Assembly (NCBI RefSeq): GCF_014199325.1
Contig: NZ_JACIJJ010000001.1
Location: 496,001 to 560,000, forward strand
Direction: 5' to 3'
Length of the DNA stretch: 64,000 nt
Source of the DNA: Sphingomonas yantingensis
GTDB taxonomy: Bacteria > Pseudomonadota > Alphaproteobacteria > Sphingomonadales > Sphingomonadaceae
Shown: positions 34,482 through 43,830 of the stretch, one piece after another
How positions within the stretch are numbered: the first letter of the stretch is position 1
Layout of the letters: each line of letters starts with the position of its first letter
The notes under the pieces: generated by a model
The model's database searches: none
The model's input: the letters and a program-made list of their open reading frames with translations, nothing else
What the model was told of the DNA's origin: nothing
Program-made: the position numbers and the translations under genes

Positions 34482-36539
34482 GTGATCCAGGCAATCGTCT
34501 TCCTGCCGCTCATCGCCGCGATCGTTGCGGGGCTGGGCAATCGCGCGATCGGCAATGTCGCCGCCAAGTCGGTGACGACCGGCGCGCTCCTTATCGCGTG
34601 CCTTCTTTCCTGGCCGATCTTCCTCGGCTTCCTGTCGGGCAATCGCGCGGCCGAGGTCGTTCACGTCCTCGACTTTATTAAGTCGGGCGGCATGGATGCG
34701 GCCTGGGCGCTGCGCGTCGATACGCTGACCGCGATCATGCTGGTGGTCATCACCACCGTCTCGGCGCTGGTCCACCTGTATAGCTGGGGCTATATGGCGG
34801 AGGATCCCGATCAGCCGCGCTTCTTCGCGTATCTGTCGCTGTTCACCTTCGCGATGCTGATGCTGGTGACCGCCGACAACCTGATCCAGATGTTCTTCGG
34901 ATGGGAGGGCGTCGGCCTCGCCAGCTATCTGCTGATCGGCTTCTGGTACAAGAAGCCGTCGGCACAGGCGGCGGCGATCAAGGCGTTCGTCGTCAACCGC
35001 GTCGGCGACCTCGGCTTCATGCTCGGCATCTTCGGCACGTATCTCGTCTTCAACACCATCTCGATCCCGGCGATCCTCGAAGCCGCCCCCACGATGGCCG
35101 GCTCGACGATCGGCTTCCTCGGCTATCGCCTCGACACGATGACGGTGCTCTGCCTCCTTCTGTTCGTCGGCGCGATGGGCAAGTCGGCACAGCTTGGCCT
35201 CCACACCTGGCTGCCCGACGCGATGGAGGGGCCGACCCCGGTGTCGGCGCTGATCCACGCCGCGACGATGGTCACCGCGGGCGTGTTCATGGTCTGCCGC
35301 CTGTCGCCCATGTTCGAGGTGTCGCCGACCGCGCTCACCGTCGTCACCGGCGTCGGCGCCGCGACCTGCATCTTCGCCGCGACGATCGGCACGGTGCAGA
35401 CCGACATCAAGCGTGTCATCGCCTATTCGACCTGTTCGCAGCTCGGCTACATGTTCTTCGCCGCGGGCGTTGGTGCGTACGGCGCGGCGATGTTCCACCT
35501 GTTCACCCACGCCTTCTTCAAGGCGCTCTTGTTCCTCGGTGCCGGGTCGGTCATCCATGCGATGCATCACGAGCAGGACATGCGCTTCTATGGTGGCCTG
35601 CGCCGTCACATCCCGATCACCTTCTGGACGATGATGGCGGGTACGCTGGCGATTACGGGCGTGGGTTTCGCGGGCGTCGGCTTTGCGGGCTATCACTCGA
35701 AGGATGCGATTCTCGAAGTCGCTTGGGCATCGGGTAGCGGGCAGGGCGCGTTCTGGGTCGGCACGTTCGCCGCGCTGCTGACGAGCTTCTATTCGTGGCG
35801 GCTCATGTTCCTCACCTTCTGGGGCAAGCCGCGGTGGGCCGGCTCGGAGCATATCCAGCACGCGGCGCATGGCGACCATCACCATGACGCGCCGGCGGAC
35901 GAGGATGCGGGCCATGCGTCTGCCCATGCTCACGCCGCGCACGGCCATGACGATCACGGCCATGCGCATGACGACGGCACCGCGGGCTATCACCCGCACG
36001 AGAGTCCGCTGGTCATGCTCGCGCCGCTGCTCGTGCTGACGCTGGGCGCGGTGGGTGCCGGCTTCGCCTTCCACCACGCCTTCCTCGAGGAGGCCGGCTT
36101 CTGGAAGGGCGCGATCTTCTACAACCAGCATCTGATGCACGCGATGCACGAGGTGCCGGCGCTGGTGAAGTACGCCGCGACGATCGTGATGGCGCTCGGC
36201 CTGCTGACCGCGATCTACGCCTATCTTCTCCGCCCGACCTTCCCCGCGAAGTTCGTCGAGCAGTTCCGCGTGCTGCACCGGTTCCTCATGCACAAATGGT
36301 ATTTCGACGAGCTTTACGACCTCCTCTTCGTCAAGCCCGCCTTCGCCTTCGGCCGCCTGTTCTGGAAGGCCGGGGACGAGGGGACGATCGATCGCTTCGG
36401 CCCCAACGGGTCGGCGGCGCTGGTCGCGATGGGCAGCCGGGTCGCCGGGCGCGTCCAGTCGGGATATGTATACAGCTATGCCTTCGTCATGCTGATCGGG
36501 CTTACCGCCGCGGTCACCTGGGCCATTGCGGGGCGCTGA
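34482..36539 (+). CDS. nuoL: NADH-quinone oxidoreductase subunit L with a His-rich loop
   Basis: A 685-residue antiporter-like subunit with about 15-16 helices, starting GTG 34,482. [20 protein letters not shown] holds the conserved Glu, and [20 protein letters not shown] the conserved Lys-less channel loop of the family. Between helices XII and XIII, residues ~456-508 carry a loop with about 17 His mixed with Asp and Ala ([20 protein letters not shown] and onward), unusual in length and composition. The C-terminal lateral helix region is present. Confidence 0.95.
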   Translation: MIQAIVFLPLIAAIVAGLGNRAIGNVAAKSVTTGALLIACLLSWPIFLGFLSGNRAAEVVHVLDFIKSGGMDAAWALRVDTLTAIMLVVITTVSALVHLYSWGYMAEDPDQPRFFAYLSLFTFAMLMLVTADNLIQMFFGWEGVGLASYLLIGFWYKKPSAQAAAIKAFVVNRVGDLGFMLGIFGTYLVFNTISIPAILEAAPTMAGSTIGFLGYRLDTMTVLCLLLFVGAMGKSAQLGLHTWLPDAMEGPTPVSALIHAATMVTAGVFMVCRLSPMFEVSPTALTVVTGVGAATCIFAATIGTVQTDIKRVIAYSTCSQLGYMFFAAGVGAYGAAMFHLFTHAFFKALLFLGAGSVIHAMHHEQDMRFYGGLRRHIPITFWTMMAGTLAITGVGFAGVGFAGYHSKDAILEVAWASGSGQGAFWVGTFAALLTSFYSWRLMFLTFWGKPRWAGSEHIQHAAHGDHHHDAPADEDAGHASAHAHAAHGHDDHGHAHDDGTAGYHPHESPLVMLAPLLVLTLGAVGAGFAFHHAFLEEAGFWKGAIFYNQHLMHAMHEVPALVKYAATIVMALGLLTAIYAYLLRPTFPAKFVEQFRVLHRFLMHKWYFDELYDLLFVKPAFAFGRLFWKAGDEGTIDRFGPNGSAALVAMGSRVAGRVQSGYVYSYAFVMLIGLTAAVTWAIAGR

Positions 36540-36543
36540 GATC

Positions 36544-38148
36544 ATGGACGGTTTCCCCATTCTCTCGCTGATGCTCGCCGTGCCCGCCATCGCGGCGGTC
36601 GCCTGCCTGTTCGTCGATGCGCGCACCGCCCGCTGGATCGCGCTCGCCGCGACTTTGGTCGATTTCGTGCTCGGCTGCCTGCTCTGGGCTAATTTCGACC
36701 AGAGCCCGTCGGCGCCGCAGTGGCAGTTCACCGAATATGCGCCGGTCTTCGGCCGCTTCGCCTGGGCGCTCGGCATCGACGGCTTTGCGCTGATGCTCAT
36801 CATGCTCAGCGTCTTCCTGATGCCGATCTGCATCGGCGCCAGCTGGGACGCGATCGAGAAGCGCGTGCCGGAATATATGGCGCTGTTCCTGCTCGTCGAA
36901 GTGCTGATGATCGGCACGTTCGCGGCGCAGGACCTGTTCCTGTTCTACATGTTTTTCGAAGCCGGCCTCATTCCGATGTACCTCATCATCGGCATCTGGG
37001 GCGGGGCGAACCGCATCTACGCGTCGTACAAGTTCTTCCTCTATACGCTGCTCGGCTCGGTGCTGATGTTCATCGCCATGCTCTATATGAGTGTGACGGC
37101 GGGCACGACGTACATCCCCGACCTGATGGCGTACGACTTCCCGGCACATGTGCAAACCTGGCTGTGGCTCGGCTTCTTCGCCTCGTTCGCGGTCAAGATG
37201 CCGATGTGGCCGGTCCACACCTGGCTGCCCGACGCGCACGTGCAGGCGCCGACCGCCGGCTCGGTGATCCTGGCGGGCGTGCTGCTGAAGCTCGGCGGCT
37301 ACGGCTTCCTGCGCTTCAGCCTGCCGATGTTCCCGGAGGCGTCGGGCCAGCTTACCTGGCTGATCTTCGCGCTGTCGGCGGTGGCGGTCGTCTACACCAG
37401 CCTGATCGCGCTCGTTCAGTCGGACATGAAGAAGCTGATCGCCTATTCGTCGGTCGCGCACATGGCGATCGTGACGATCGGCCTGTTCGCCTTCAACCAG
37501 CAGGGAATCGAAGGCGCGATGATCGTCATGCTCAGCCATGGCCTCGTCTCGGGCGCGCTGTTCCTGTGCGTCGGCGTCATCTACGACCGGCTGCATACGC
37601 GTGAGATCGCGCGCTATGGTGGGCTGGCGAACAATATGCCGCGCTATGCGATCCTGTTCCTCCTCTTCACAATGGCGTCGATCGGCCTGCCGGGCACGTC
37701 GGGCTTCGTGGGCGAATTCTTGAGCCTCGCCGGCACCTATCAGGTGTCGACCTGGATCGCGCTGGTCTGCACCACGGGCATCATCCTCGGCGCCGCCTAC
37801 ATGCTCTATCTCTACCGCCGCGTGGTGTGGGGCGAAATCAAGTGGGACGACGTTCGCGTGATGCCCGACCTCAGCGTCCGCGAGATCGCGCTGCTCGCGC
37901 CGATCGCGGCGGTCGTCCTTTGGATGGGCGTCTATCCCGAAAGCTTCCTCGCGCCCATGCGCGCCGACGTTGCGACGCTGCTGGAGCGCGTCAATCGCGG
38001 CAATCCGGGCAGCGATTCGAAGCCGACCGCGGGCAAGCCCGCCGCGATCGCCGCGTACGAGGCCCGCGTCGAAGAAGTGAGTGGCCATGGCGAAGCAGGC
38101 GAGGGCGGTGAGGCCGCACCCGCCGCCGCGCATGGCGGAGGCCATTGA
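36544..38148 (+). CDS. nuoM: NADH-quinone oxidoreductase subunit M
   Basis: A 534-residue antiporter-like subunit; ATG 36,544 rather than the upstream frame that overlaps nuoL. FFEAGLIPMYLIIGIWGGAN (conserved Glu) and VHTWLPDAHVQAPTAGSVIL are family hallmarks. The last ~45 residues form a hydrophilic Ala/Gly/Glu/His tail (HGEAGEGGEAAPAAAHGGGH), longer than usual. Confidence 0.95.
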   Translation: MDGFPILSLMLAVPAIAAVACLFVDARTARWIALAATLVDFVLGCLLWANFDQSPSAPQWQFTEYAPVFGRFAWALGIDGFALMLIMLSVFLMPICIGASWDAIEKRVPEYMALFLLVEVLMIGTFAAQDLFLFYMFFEAGLIPMYLIIGIWGGANRIYASYKFFLYTLLGSVLMFIAMLYMSVTAGTTYIPDLMAYDFPAHVQTWLWLGFFASFAVKMPMWPVHTWLPDAHVQAPTAGSVILAGVLLKLGGYGFLRFSLPMFPEASGQLTWLIFALSAVAVVYTSLIALVQSDMKKLIAYSSVAHMAIVTIGLFAFNQQGIEGAMIVMLSHGLVSGALFLCVGVIYDRLHTREIARYGGLANNMPRYAILFLLFTMASIGLPGTSGFVGEFLSLAGTYQVSTWIALVCTTGIILGAAYMLYLYRRVVWGEIKWDDVRVMPDLSVREIALLAPIAAVVLWMGVYPESFLAPMRADVATLLERVNRGNPGSDSKPTAGKPAAIAAYEARVEEVSGHGEAGEGGEAAPAAAHGGGH

Positions 38149-39593
38149 TGTCCTACGGTACGCAGATGCTCTTCATCCTGCCCGAGCTCGTCCTGACGCT
38201 CGGCAGCCTCGTCCTGATGCTGGCGGCCGCCTGGGGCGGGCAAGCATCGACGCGGGCGATCTCCTATGCCGCGGTCGCGCTGCTGATCGGCGCGGGCATC
38301 GCGCTCGCCGGTCCCGCCTCGACCGGGGGTGAGGCGTTCGACGGGCTGTGGCGCGCCGACGCGTTCGGGACGTTCGCAAAGATCCTGATCTATATCGCCA
38401 GCGGCGTCGCGATCCTGATCGCCCCGCGCTTCTTCGCCGAAAGTTCGGGCGACGACCTGCGCCCTGAATATCCGGTGCTGATGCTGCTGGCGGCGGTCGG
38501 CATGGGCATGATGGTGTCGGCCGCCGACCTGCTGACGCTCTATGTCGGGCTCGAGCTCCAGAGCCTCGCGGCATACGTGCTCGCCAGCTTCATGCGCCGC
38601 GACCAGCGGTCGGCCGAAGCGGGGTTGAAGTATTTCATCCTCGGTGCGCTTGCGAGCGGTATCCTCCTTTACGGCATCAGCCTAGTCTACGGCTTCTCGG
38701 GCACGACGCTGTATTCGGGCATTTCGGCGGCCTATGCGGGCTCGAAGTCGCTCGGCCTGCTCTTCGGCCTCGTCTTCGTGTTCGCGGGGCTTGCCTTCAA
38801 GATCGCGGCGGTGCCGTTCCACATGTGGACGCCCGACGTATATGAAGGCGCGCCGACCCCGGTGACGCTGAGCTTCGCCAGCGCGCAGAAGGTCGCCGCC
38901 GTCGCGCTCGCCCTTCGTATCGCGGTCGAGGCGATGGGCCCGGCAACTGCGGACTGGCGCCAGATCGTCATCTTCGCTTCGCTCGCTTCGATCATCCTCG
39001 GCGCGGTCGCGGCGATCAACCAGACGAACATCAAGCGGCTGCTCGCCTATTCGTCGATCAACAATATCGGCTTCGCGCTGATCGGCCTTGCCGCCGGGAC
39101 CGAGGACGGCATCGCCGCGGTGCTCGTCTACATGACGATCTACGTCGCGATGACGCTTGGCAGCTTCCTCGTCGTGCTGCAGATGCGCGGCACCGACGGC
39201 CAGCCGGTCGAGAGCATCGCCAGCCTGTCGGGCATGTCGCGCACGCGCCCAGCGTTGGCGCTGGCGCTCGGCATGTTCATGTTCAGCCTCGCCGGTATCC
39301 CGCCGCTGTTCGGCTTCTATGCCAAGTTCGCGGTGTTCGAGGCGGCAACGCGTGCCGGCCTCTATCCGCTGGCGGTGATCGGCATCGCCAGCTCGGTGAT
39401 CGGCGCCTATTATTATCTTAGCATCATCCGCACGATGTTTTTCGGCGAACCGGCACCGGCCTTTGCGCCCTCGAACAGCGTCGTCGAAAAGGGCCTGATC
39501 GCGGCGAGCGCGGTGTTCATCTCGCCCGCCGGCTACCTGCTGATCCCCGCGCTCAGCGCCGCGAGCCTGACGGCGGCACGGGCTCTGTTCTGA
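38148..39593 (+). CDS. nuoN: NADH-quinone oxidoreductase subunit N
   Basis: A 481-residue antiporter-like subunit, last of the complex I genes. ATG at 38,148 overlaps the nuoM stop (TGATG). TLYVGLELQSLAAYVLASFM holds the conserved Glu; FHMWTPDVYEGAPTPVTLSF is the family loop. Its stop overlaps the inferred CTG start of birA. Confidence 0.95.
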   Translation: MSYGTQMLFILPELVLTLGSLVLMLAAAWGGQASTRAISYAAVALLIGAGIALAGPASTGGEAFDGLWRADAFGTFAKILIYIASGVAILIAPRFFAESSGDDLRPEYPVLMLLAAVGMGMMVSAADLLTLYVGLELQSLAAYVLASFMRRDQRSAEAGLKYFILGALASGILLYGISLVYGFSGTTLYSGISAAYAGSKSLGLLFGLVFVFAGLAFKIAAVPFHMWTPDVYEGAPTPVTLSFASAQKVAAVALALRIAVEAMGPATADWRQIVIFASLASIILGAVAAINQTNIKRLLAYSSINNIGFALIGLAAGTEDGIAAVLVYMTIYVAMTLGSFLVVLQMRGTDGQPVESIASLSGMSRTRPALALALGMFMFSLAGIPPLFGFYAKFAVFEAATRAGLYPLAVIGIASSVIGAYYYLSIIRTMFFGEPAPAFAPSNSVVEKGLIAASAVFISPAGYLLIPALSAASLTAARALF

Positions 39594-40291
39594 CGCGGTT
39601 CGTCGAGGTTGCGGAGACGGGGTCGACCAACGCCGACCTCGGCGCGCTGGCGGCGGGCGGCGCGGAAGAGGGCCTCTGGCTGCGCGCCGATCGCCAGACC
39701 GCGGGGCGGGGGCGTCAGGGTCGCGCCTGGACCTCGCCGACCGGCAATTTCTACGGCAGCACGCTCGTCCGCCTGCGCCCCAGCGACCCGGCGCCAGCCA
39801 GCCTGTCGCTGGTTGCGGGCGTCGCGCTGCACGAGGCGGCGGGGGCGTATCTCGCCGACCCGGCGGCGCTCTCGCTCAAATGGCCCAACGACCTGCTGCT
39901 GGCCGGTGCGAAGCTCGCGGGCATCCTGCTCGAGCGGGTCGAGCAGGCGGTGATCGTCGGGATCGGCGTCAACCTTGCCAACGCGCCCGACCTGCCCGAT
40001 CGCCCGACCGCGACGCTTGCCAGTGCGGTGTCGCCGTCCGACTTTGCCCAGACGCTCGCTGCCGCGTTCGCGCGCTGGCTCGGCCGCTGGCGGGGCGAGG
40101 GGCTGACGGCAATCCGTGACGCATGGCTGGCCCGCGCGCACGGCGTTGGCACCGCGCTTCGCCTCCACGCGCCGGACGGCGAAGCGATCGAGGGGCTGTT
40201 CGACGGTTTGGCTGAGGACGGCGCGCTTCGGCTCCGCTTGGCGGACGGGCGCGGGCGTGTCATCCACGCCGGCGACGTCTTCCTGATCTGA
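39590..40291 (+). CDS. birA: biotin--[acetyl-CoA-carboxylase] ligase
   Basis: About 233 residues, catalytic part only (no N-terminal DNA-binding domain, so no repressor role). Motifs: [27 protein letters not shown] (biotinyl-AMP site), [20 protein letters not shown] and [11 protein letters not shown]. It attaches biotin to the carboxyl carrier protein. The start is odd: coding begins at [14 protein letters not shown], and the only fitting initiation codon is CTG 39,590, overlapping the nuoN TGA (CTGA). No in-frame ATG, GTG or TTG lies in the 48 bases upstream or between the CTG and the ETGSTN motif. This gene lies between nuoN and coaX in many alphaproteobacteria. Confidence 0.88.
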   Translation: MTRFVEVAETGSTNADLGALAAGGAEEGLWLRADRQTAGRGRQGRAWTSPTGNFYGSTLVRLRPSDPAPASLSLVAGVALHEAAGAYLADPAALSLKWPNDLLLAGAKLAGILLERVEQAVIVGIGVNLANAPDLPDRPTATLASAVSPSDFAQTLAAAFARWLGRWRGEGLTAIRDAWLARAHGVGTALRLHAPDGEAIEGLFDGLAEDGALRLRLADGRGRVIHAGDVFLI

Positions 40292-40302
40292 AGGGTTCCG
40301 CC

Positions 40303-41079
40303 ATGCTGCTCGCGATCGACGCCGGCAACACCAATGTCGTCTTCGCGCTGGTCGACGAGGGCCGCGCGATCCGCGCGCGCTGGCGCATCGCCACCGACCC
40401 GCGCCGGACGGCCGACGAATACGTCGTTTGGCTAAACCAGTTGCTGGCGTTGGAAGGGTTCGCGCGCGAGGATGTCGAGGGCGTCATGATCGGCACCGTC
40501 GTGCCCCGGGCGCTCCACAATCTGGAGGTGCTGGCGGAGAAGTATTTCGGCAGCCCCGCGCTGGTCGCCGGGCGCGACATTCCCTGGGGCATCGCGCTCG
40601 ACGTGGACGAACCGGGCAATGTCGGCGCCGACCGCGCGCTCAACGTCATTGCCGCGCACGAGAAATATGACGGCGACCTCGTCATCATCGACTTCGGCAC
40701 CGCCACCACGTTCGACGTCGCCGACTATTCGGGGGCGTACAAGGGCGGGATCATCGCGCCCGGCATCAACCTGTCGCTCGACGCGTTGGTCGCCGCCGCC
40801 GCCAAGCTGCCACGCATCGCGATCGAGGCGCCCGAGGATCCGAGCGTTGTCGGCCGCACGACCGTCAGCCAGATGCAGATCGGCATCTTCTGGGGCTATG
40901 TCGCGATGATCGAGGGGTTGGTCGCGCGCCTTCGCGCCGAGATCGGGCGGCCGGCGCGAATCATCGCCACCGGTGGCCTCGCGATCCTGTTCGACGGGCA
41001 CACCGACGCGTTCGACGCGGTCGAGCCCGACCTCACGATTCAGGGGCTGGCGATCCTGTGGCAGCATCGCCATATCTAA
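40303..41079 (+). CDS. coaX: type III pantothenate kinase
   Basis: A 258-residue protein starting [20 protein letters not shown], with the ASKHA-fold phosphate loop DAGNTN, the second block [13 protein letters not shown] and the [15 protein letters not shown] segment typical of CoaX. First step of coenzyme A synthesis. It lies 11 bases after birA. Confidence 0.94.
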   Translation: MLLAIDAGNTNVVFALVDEGRAIRARWRIATDPRRTADEYVVWLNQLLALEGFAREDVEGVMIGTVVPRALHNLEVLAEKYFGSPALVAGRDIPWGIALDVDEPGNVGADRALNVIAAHEKYDGDLVIIDFGTATTFDVADYSGAYKGGIIAPGINLSLDALVAAAAKLPRIAIEAPEDPSVVGRTTVSQMQIGIFWGYVAMIEGLVARLRAEIGRPARIIATGGLAILFDGHTDAFDAVEPDLTIQGLAILWQHRHI

Positions 41080-41152
41080 TCAAAAGGCGGCCGATGGGCC
41101 GCGCGCTTGCTGCCCGGTATGAACTGGCAGCCAATCCAACGTCAGGAATGAA

Positions 41153-42790
41153 GTGACACCCAAGAACGAACTGCTTTTCGTCGCGCTCGGCGGATCGGGC
41201 GAGATCGGCATGAACGTCAATCTCTATGGCACCGCCGGCAAATGGCTGATGGTCGATTGCGGCGTGACCTTTGCCGATCCGGGCTATCCCGGCATCGACG
41301 TGATCCTGCCCGATCTCTCCTTCATCGAGGATCGCATCGACGATCTCGTCGGTATCGTCGTGACGCACGGGCATGAGGACCATATCGGCGCGCTCCCCTA
41401 TCTCGCCGCCGATCTCGGCGTGCCGATCTATGCCACGCCGTTCACCGCCGGCCTGATCCGCGGCAAGCTCGACGAAGAGGGCGTCTCCGATCAGATCAAG
41501 CTCAAGATCGTCGAGGTCGGCGGCAGCGTGAACCTCAAGCCCTTCAAGGTGACGTTCGTGCCGCTCGCCCACTCGATCCCGGAGGGCAATGCGCTGCTGA
41601 TCGAGACGGCGCAGGGCAACGTCCTCCACACCGGCGACTGGAAGATCGACGAGACCTCGGGAATCGGCACGCCCTCGACCGCGGCGGAACTGACCGCGAT
41701 CGGCGACAAGGGCGTGCTCGCGCTCGTCTGCGATTCGACCAACGTCTTCAATGCCGAGGCATCGGGGTCGGAAGCGGACGTGCGCGAGGGGCTGAACCGC
41801 GCGATCGGCGAGTCCGCCGGGCGGCGTGTCGTCGTCACCACCTTCGCCTCCAACGCTGCGCGGCTTCAGACGCTGGCTGATTGCGCACGCGATACCGATC
41901 GCAAGCTGTGCCTGGCGGGCCGGTCGCTCGACCGCATCGTTAAGGTCGCGCGCGCGACGGGGTATCTCAAGGATTTCCCCGAGACGGTCGACTGGGAAAC
42001 CGCGATGAAGCTGCCGCGCGGCAAGGTGCTGATCGTCGCAACCGGCGGGCAGGGGGAGGCGCGAGCCGCGCTCGCCCGCATCGCCGACAAGAACCACCCG
42101 ATCCGCCTGGAGGAGGGCGATCGCGTCATCTTCTCGTCCAAGCAGATTCCCGGCAACGAGGTGGCGATCGGCCGGATCATGAACCAGCTGGCCGAACAGG
42201 GTGTCGACCTCGTCACCGACCGGCAGGCGTTCGTCCATGTATCGGGCCATCCGGGGCGCCCCGAACTCCAGTCGATGTACAAGTGGATCCGGCCCGAGAT
42301 CCTCGTGCCCGTCCATGGCGAGGTGCGGCATCTGGCCGAGCATGCGCGCTTCGCGCTCGCCAACGGCATTCCCACCGCGGTGTCGAACAAGGACGGCGAC
42401 GTGATCCGCCTCGCGCCCGGCGCGCCGAAGCGGATCGGCTTTGCCACCGTCGGCCGGCTCGCGCTCGACGGCGACATCATCCTGCCCGCCGATGGCGCGA
42501 CGATGGCCGAGCGCCGACGCCTCGCCAGCTATGGCCACATGTCGGTCGCGGTCGCCTTCAATCGCGACGGTCGCCTGCTCGGCGAGCCGCAGGTTCGCGT
42601 GCAGGGCGTGCCGGTCGAGGAAGAGCGCGAGCCGTTCCTCGACGAGGTCGCCGATGCGGTGGTCGAGGTTCTGAAGAAGGGCGAGCGTGATTTCGACAAA
42701 AGGCGCGAGGCGATCCGCCTGGCCGCCCGCCGCGTCGCGACCCGCTGGACGGGCAAGAAGCCCGTTGTCGACGTGCTGATGATCGGCTGA
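41153..42790 (+). CDS. rnj: ribonuclease J
   Basis: A 545-residue metallo-beta-lactamase/beta-CASP nuclease. THGHEDHIGALPY (zinc motif 2), HTGDWKIDE, CDSTN and HVSGHPGRPELQSMYKWIRP (beta-CASP) followed by VPVHGEVRHL are visible. Start GTG 41,153. RNase J does 5'-3' exonuclease and endonuclease cleavage in mRNA turnover and rRNA maturation; it is common in alphaproteobacteria. Part of the birA-coaX-rnj-DUF1467 block. Confidence 0.94.
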   Translation: MTPKNELLFVALGGSGEIGMNVNLYGTAGKWLMVDCGVTFADPGYPGIDVILPDLSFIEDRIDDLVGIVVTHGHEDHIGALPYLAADLGVPIYATPFTAGLIRGKLDEEGVSDQIKLKIVEVGGSVNLKPFKVTFVPLAHSIPEGNALLIETAQGNVLHTGDWKIDETSGIGTPSTAAELTAIGDKGVLALVCDSTNVFNAEASGSEADVREGLNRAIGESAGRRVVVTTFASNAARLQTLADCARDTDRKLCLAGRSLDRIVKVARATGYLKDFPETVDWETAMKLPRGKVLIVATGGQGEARAALARIADKNHPIRLEEGDRVIFSSKQIPGNEVAIGRIMNQLAEQGVDLVTDRQAFVHVSGHPGRPELQSMYKWIRPEILVPVHGEVRHLAEHARFALANGIPTAVSNKDGDVIRLAPGAPKRIGFATVGRLALDGDIILPADGATMAERRRLASYGHMSVAVAFNRDGRLLGEPQVRVQGVPVEEEREPFLDEVADAVVEVLKKGERDFDKRREAIRLAARRVATRWTGKKPVVDVLMIG

Positions 42791-42797
42791 CGCGGGC

Positions 42798-43061
42798 ATG
42801 CGCTGGCAGTCCGCCCTCGCGATCTGGTTCCTGTTCTGGTTCCTGTCGCTGTTCTTCGTCCTCCCCTTCTTCGCGCGGACCAGCGAAGAGGCGGGGGTGG
42901 CGAAGGTGCCGGGGCAGGCCGACAGTGCGCCCGTGCGCTTTCCCTTCGGACGGATCGTGTTGTGGACGACGATCGTCGGGAGCGCGTTGTTCGGGCTGTT
43001 CTATGCCAATTACTTGTTCGGCTGGGTAACGGCCGACATGCTCGACTTCACCGGACGGTAG
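42798..43061 (+). CDS. DUF1467-family small membrane protein
   Basis: An 87-residue protein with two helices (ALAIWFLFWFLSLFFVLPFF and IVLWTTIVGSALFGLFYANY) and the RTSEEAG loop between them, matching DUF1467. It follows rnj by 7 bases, an arrangement conserved in alphaproteobacteria. Function unknown. Convergent with the DUF1080 gene, with stops 4 bases apart. Confidence 0.88.
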   Translation: MRWQSALAIWFLFWFLSLFFVLPFFARTSEEAGVAKVPGQADSAPVRFPFGRIVLWTTIVGSALFGLFYANYLFGWVTADMLDFTGR

Positions 43062-43065
43062 GCGC

Positions 43066-43830
43066 TCAGTCGAGCCGCTGCACTTCGATGTTGCGGAATT
43101 CGACCGGGTGGCCCTCGCTTTGCAGCGCGATATAGCCGCCGCGCAGCGCAAGCGCGCCGCCGGCGGCTTCGATCAGCGGCTTCGCATCGGCATCTGCGGC
43201 GTCGAGTTGCGGGGCGCTGTAGGTCAGCACGACCTTGCCATCGATGCGGTGAGTGATCCGCCCGTCCGGCGGAACCTCGACCTCGGCGCGGACCCAGTGA
43301 CCATTGGGCAGGATCGGGCCCGATGACAGGATGCAATGGCGAAGGTCGCGCTTGCCGGCGAAAACGACCGTCGTGCCGGGCGTGCAGAGATTGCCGGTCG
43401 GCTCGGGCGTCGGGCGGGGACTGCCAAGCAACTGGACTTCGAGGCTGACGGGAAATTGCTGGTCGCGCGCCATCGTCGTGGGCGCCTGCGCATCAATCAT
43501 CACGCCCGAATTGCTCGCCTGCCAGTCGGCGATACCGGTCAGCGATTGGCCGAAAAAGCGATAGTCGAGCCTCAGGCGATAGGCCTTTAGCGGCGTCTTC
43601 CAGAACAGGTGCCCGAACTCGCCGGCGAACTTGCGATAGTTGGCGTGCGACACGCGGATCGCGCCGCCGTGCACGACGAACATGCCGAGCGCATCCTCGC
43701 CCGCCGCCTGGCCAGTGATCTTGGGCGTCCAGCCGGCAAGGCTCCGGCCGTCGAAGATCCGCTCCCACCGCGGTTCGACGGGCGCCGCCCCGATCAACAG
43801 GAGCGACAGCGGCAGGACGAGTTGCCTCAC
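43066..43830 (-). CDS. secreted DUF1080 (3-keto-disaccharide hydrolase-like) protein
   Basis: A 254-residue protein. Signal peptide MRQLVLPLSLLLIGAAPVEP, then a jelly-roll domain starting WERIFDGRSLAGWTPKITGQ, with LDYRFFGQ, SNSGVMID and the C-terminal GYIALQSEGHPVEFRNIEVQ. DUF1080 domains are laminin-G-like and bind or hydrolyse glycosides. The ATG overlaps the stop of the upstream 764-residue gene (4 bases), so they are co-translated, though a functional link is not obvious. Confidence 0.88.
   Translation of the reverse strand: MRQLVLPLSLLLIGAAPVEPRWERIFDGRSLAGWTPKITGQAAGEDALGMFVVHGGAIRVSHANYRKFAGEFGHLFWKTPLKAYRLRLDYRFFGQSLTGIADWQASNSGVMIDAQAPTTMARDQQFPVSLEVQLLGSPRPTPEPTGNLCTPGTTVVFAGKRDLRHCILSSGPILPNGHWVRAEVEVPPDGRITHRIDGKVVLTYSAPQLDAADADAKPLIEAAGGALALRGGYIALQSEGHPVEFRNIEVQRLD

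Noticed and set aside
34413..36917. Minus-strand 834-codon open frame opposite nuoL and nuoM
   Set aside because: High GC at third positions opens long antisense frames. The product is low-complexity (Arg, His, Asp, Gln), and the + strand genes are certain complex I subunits.
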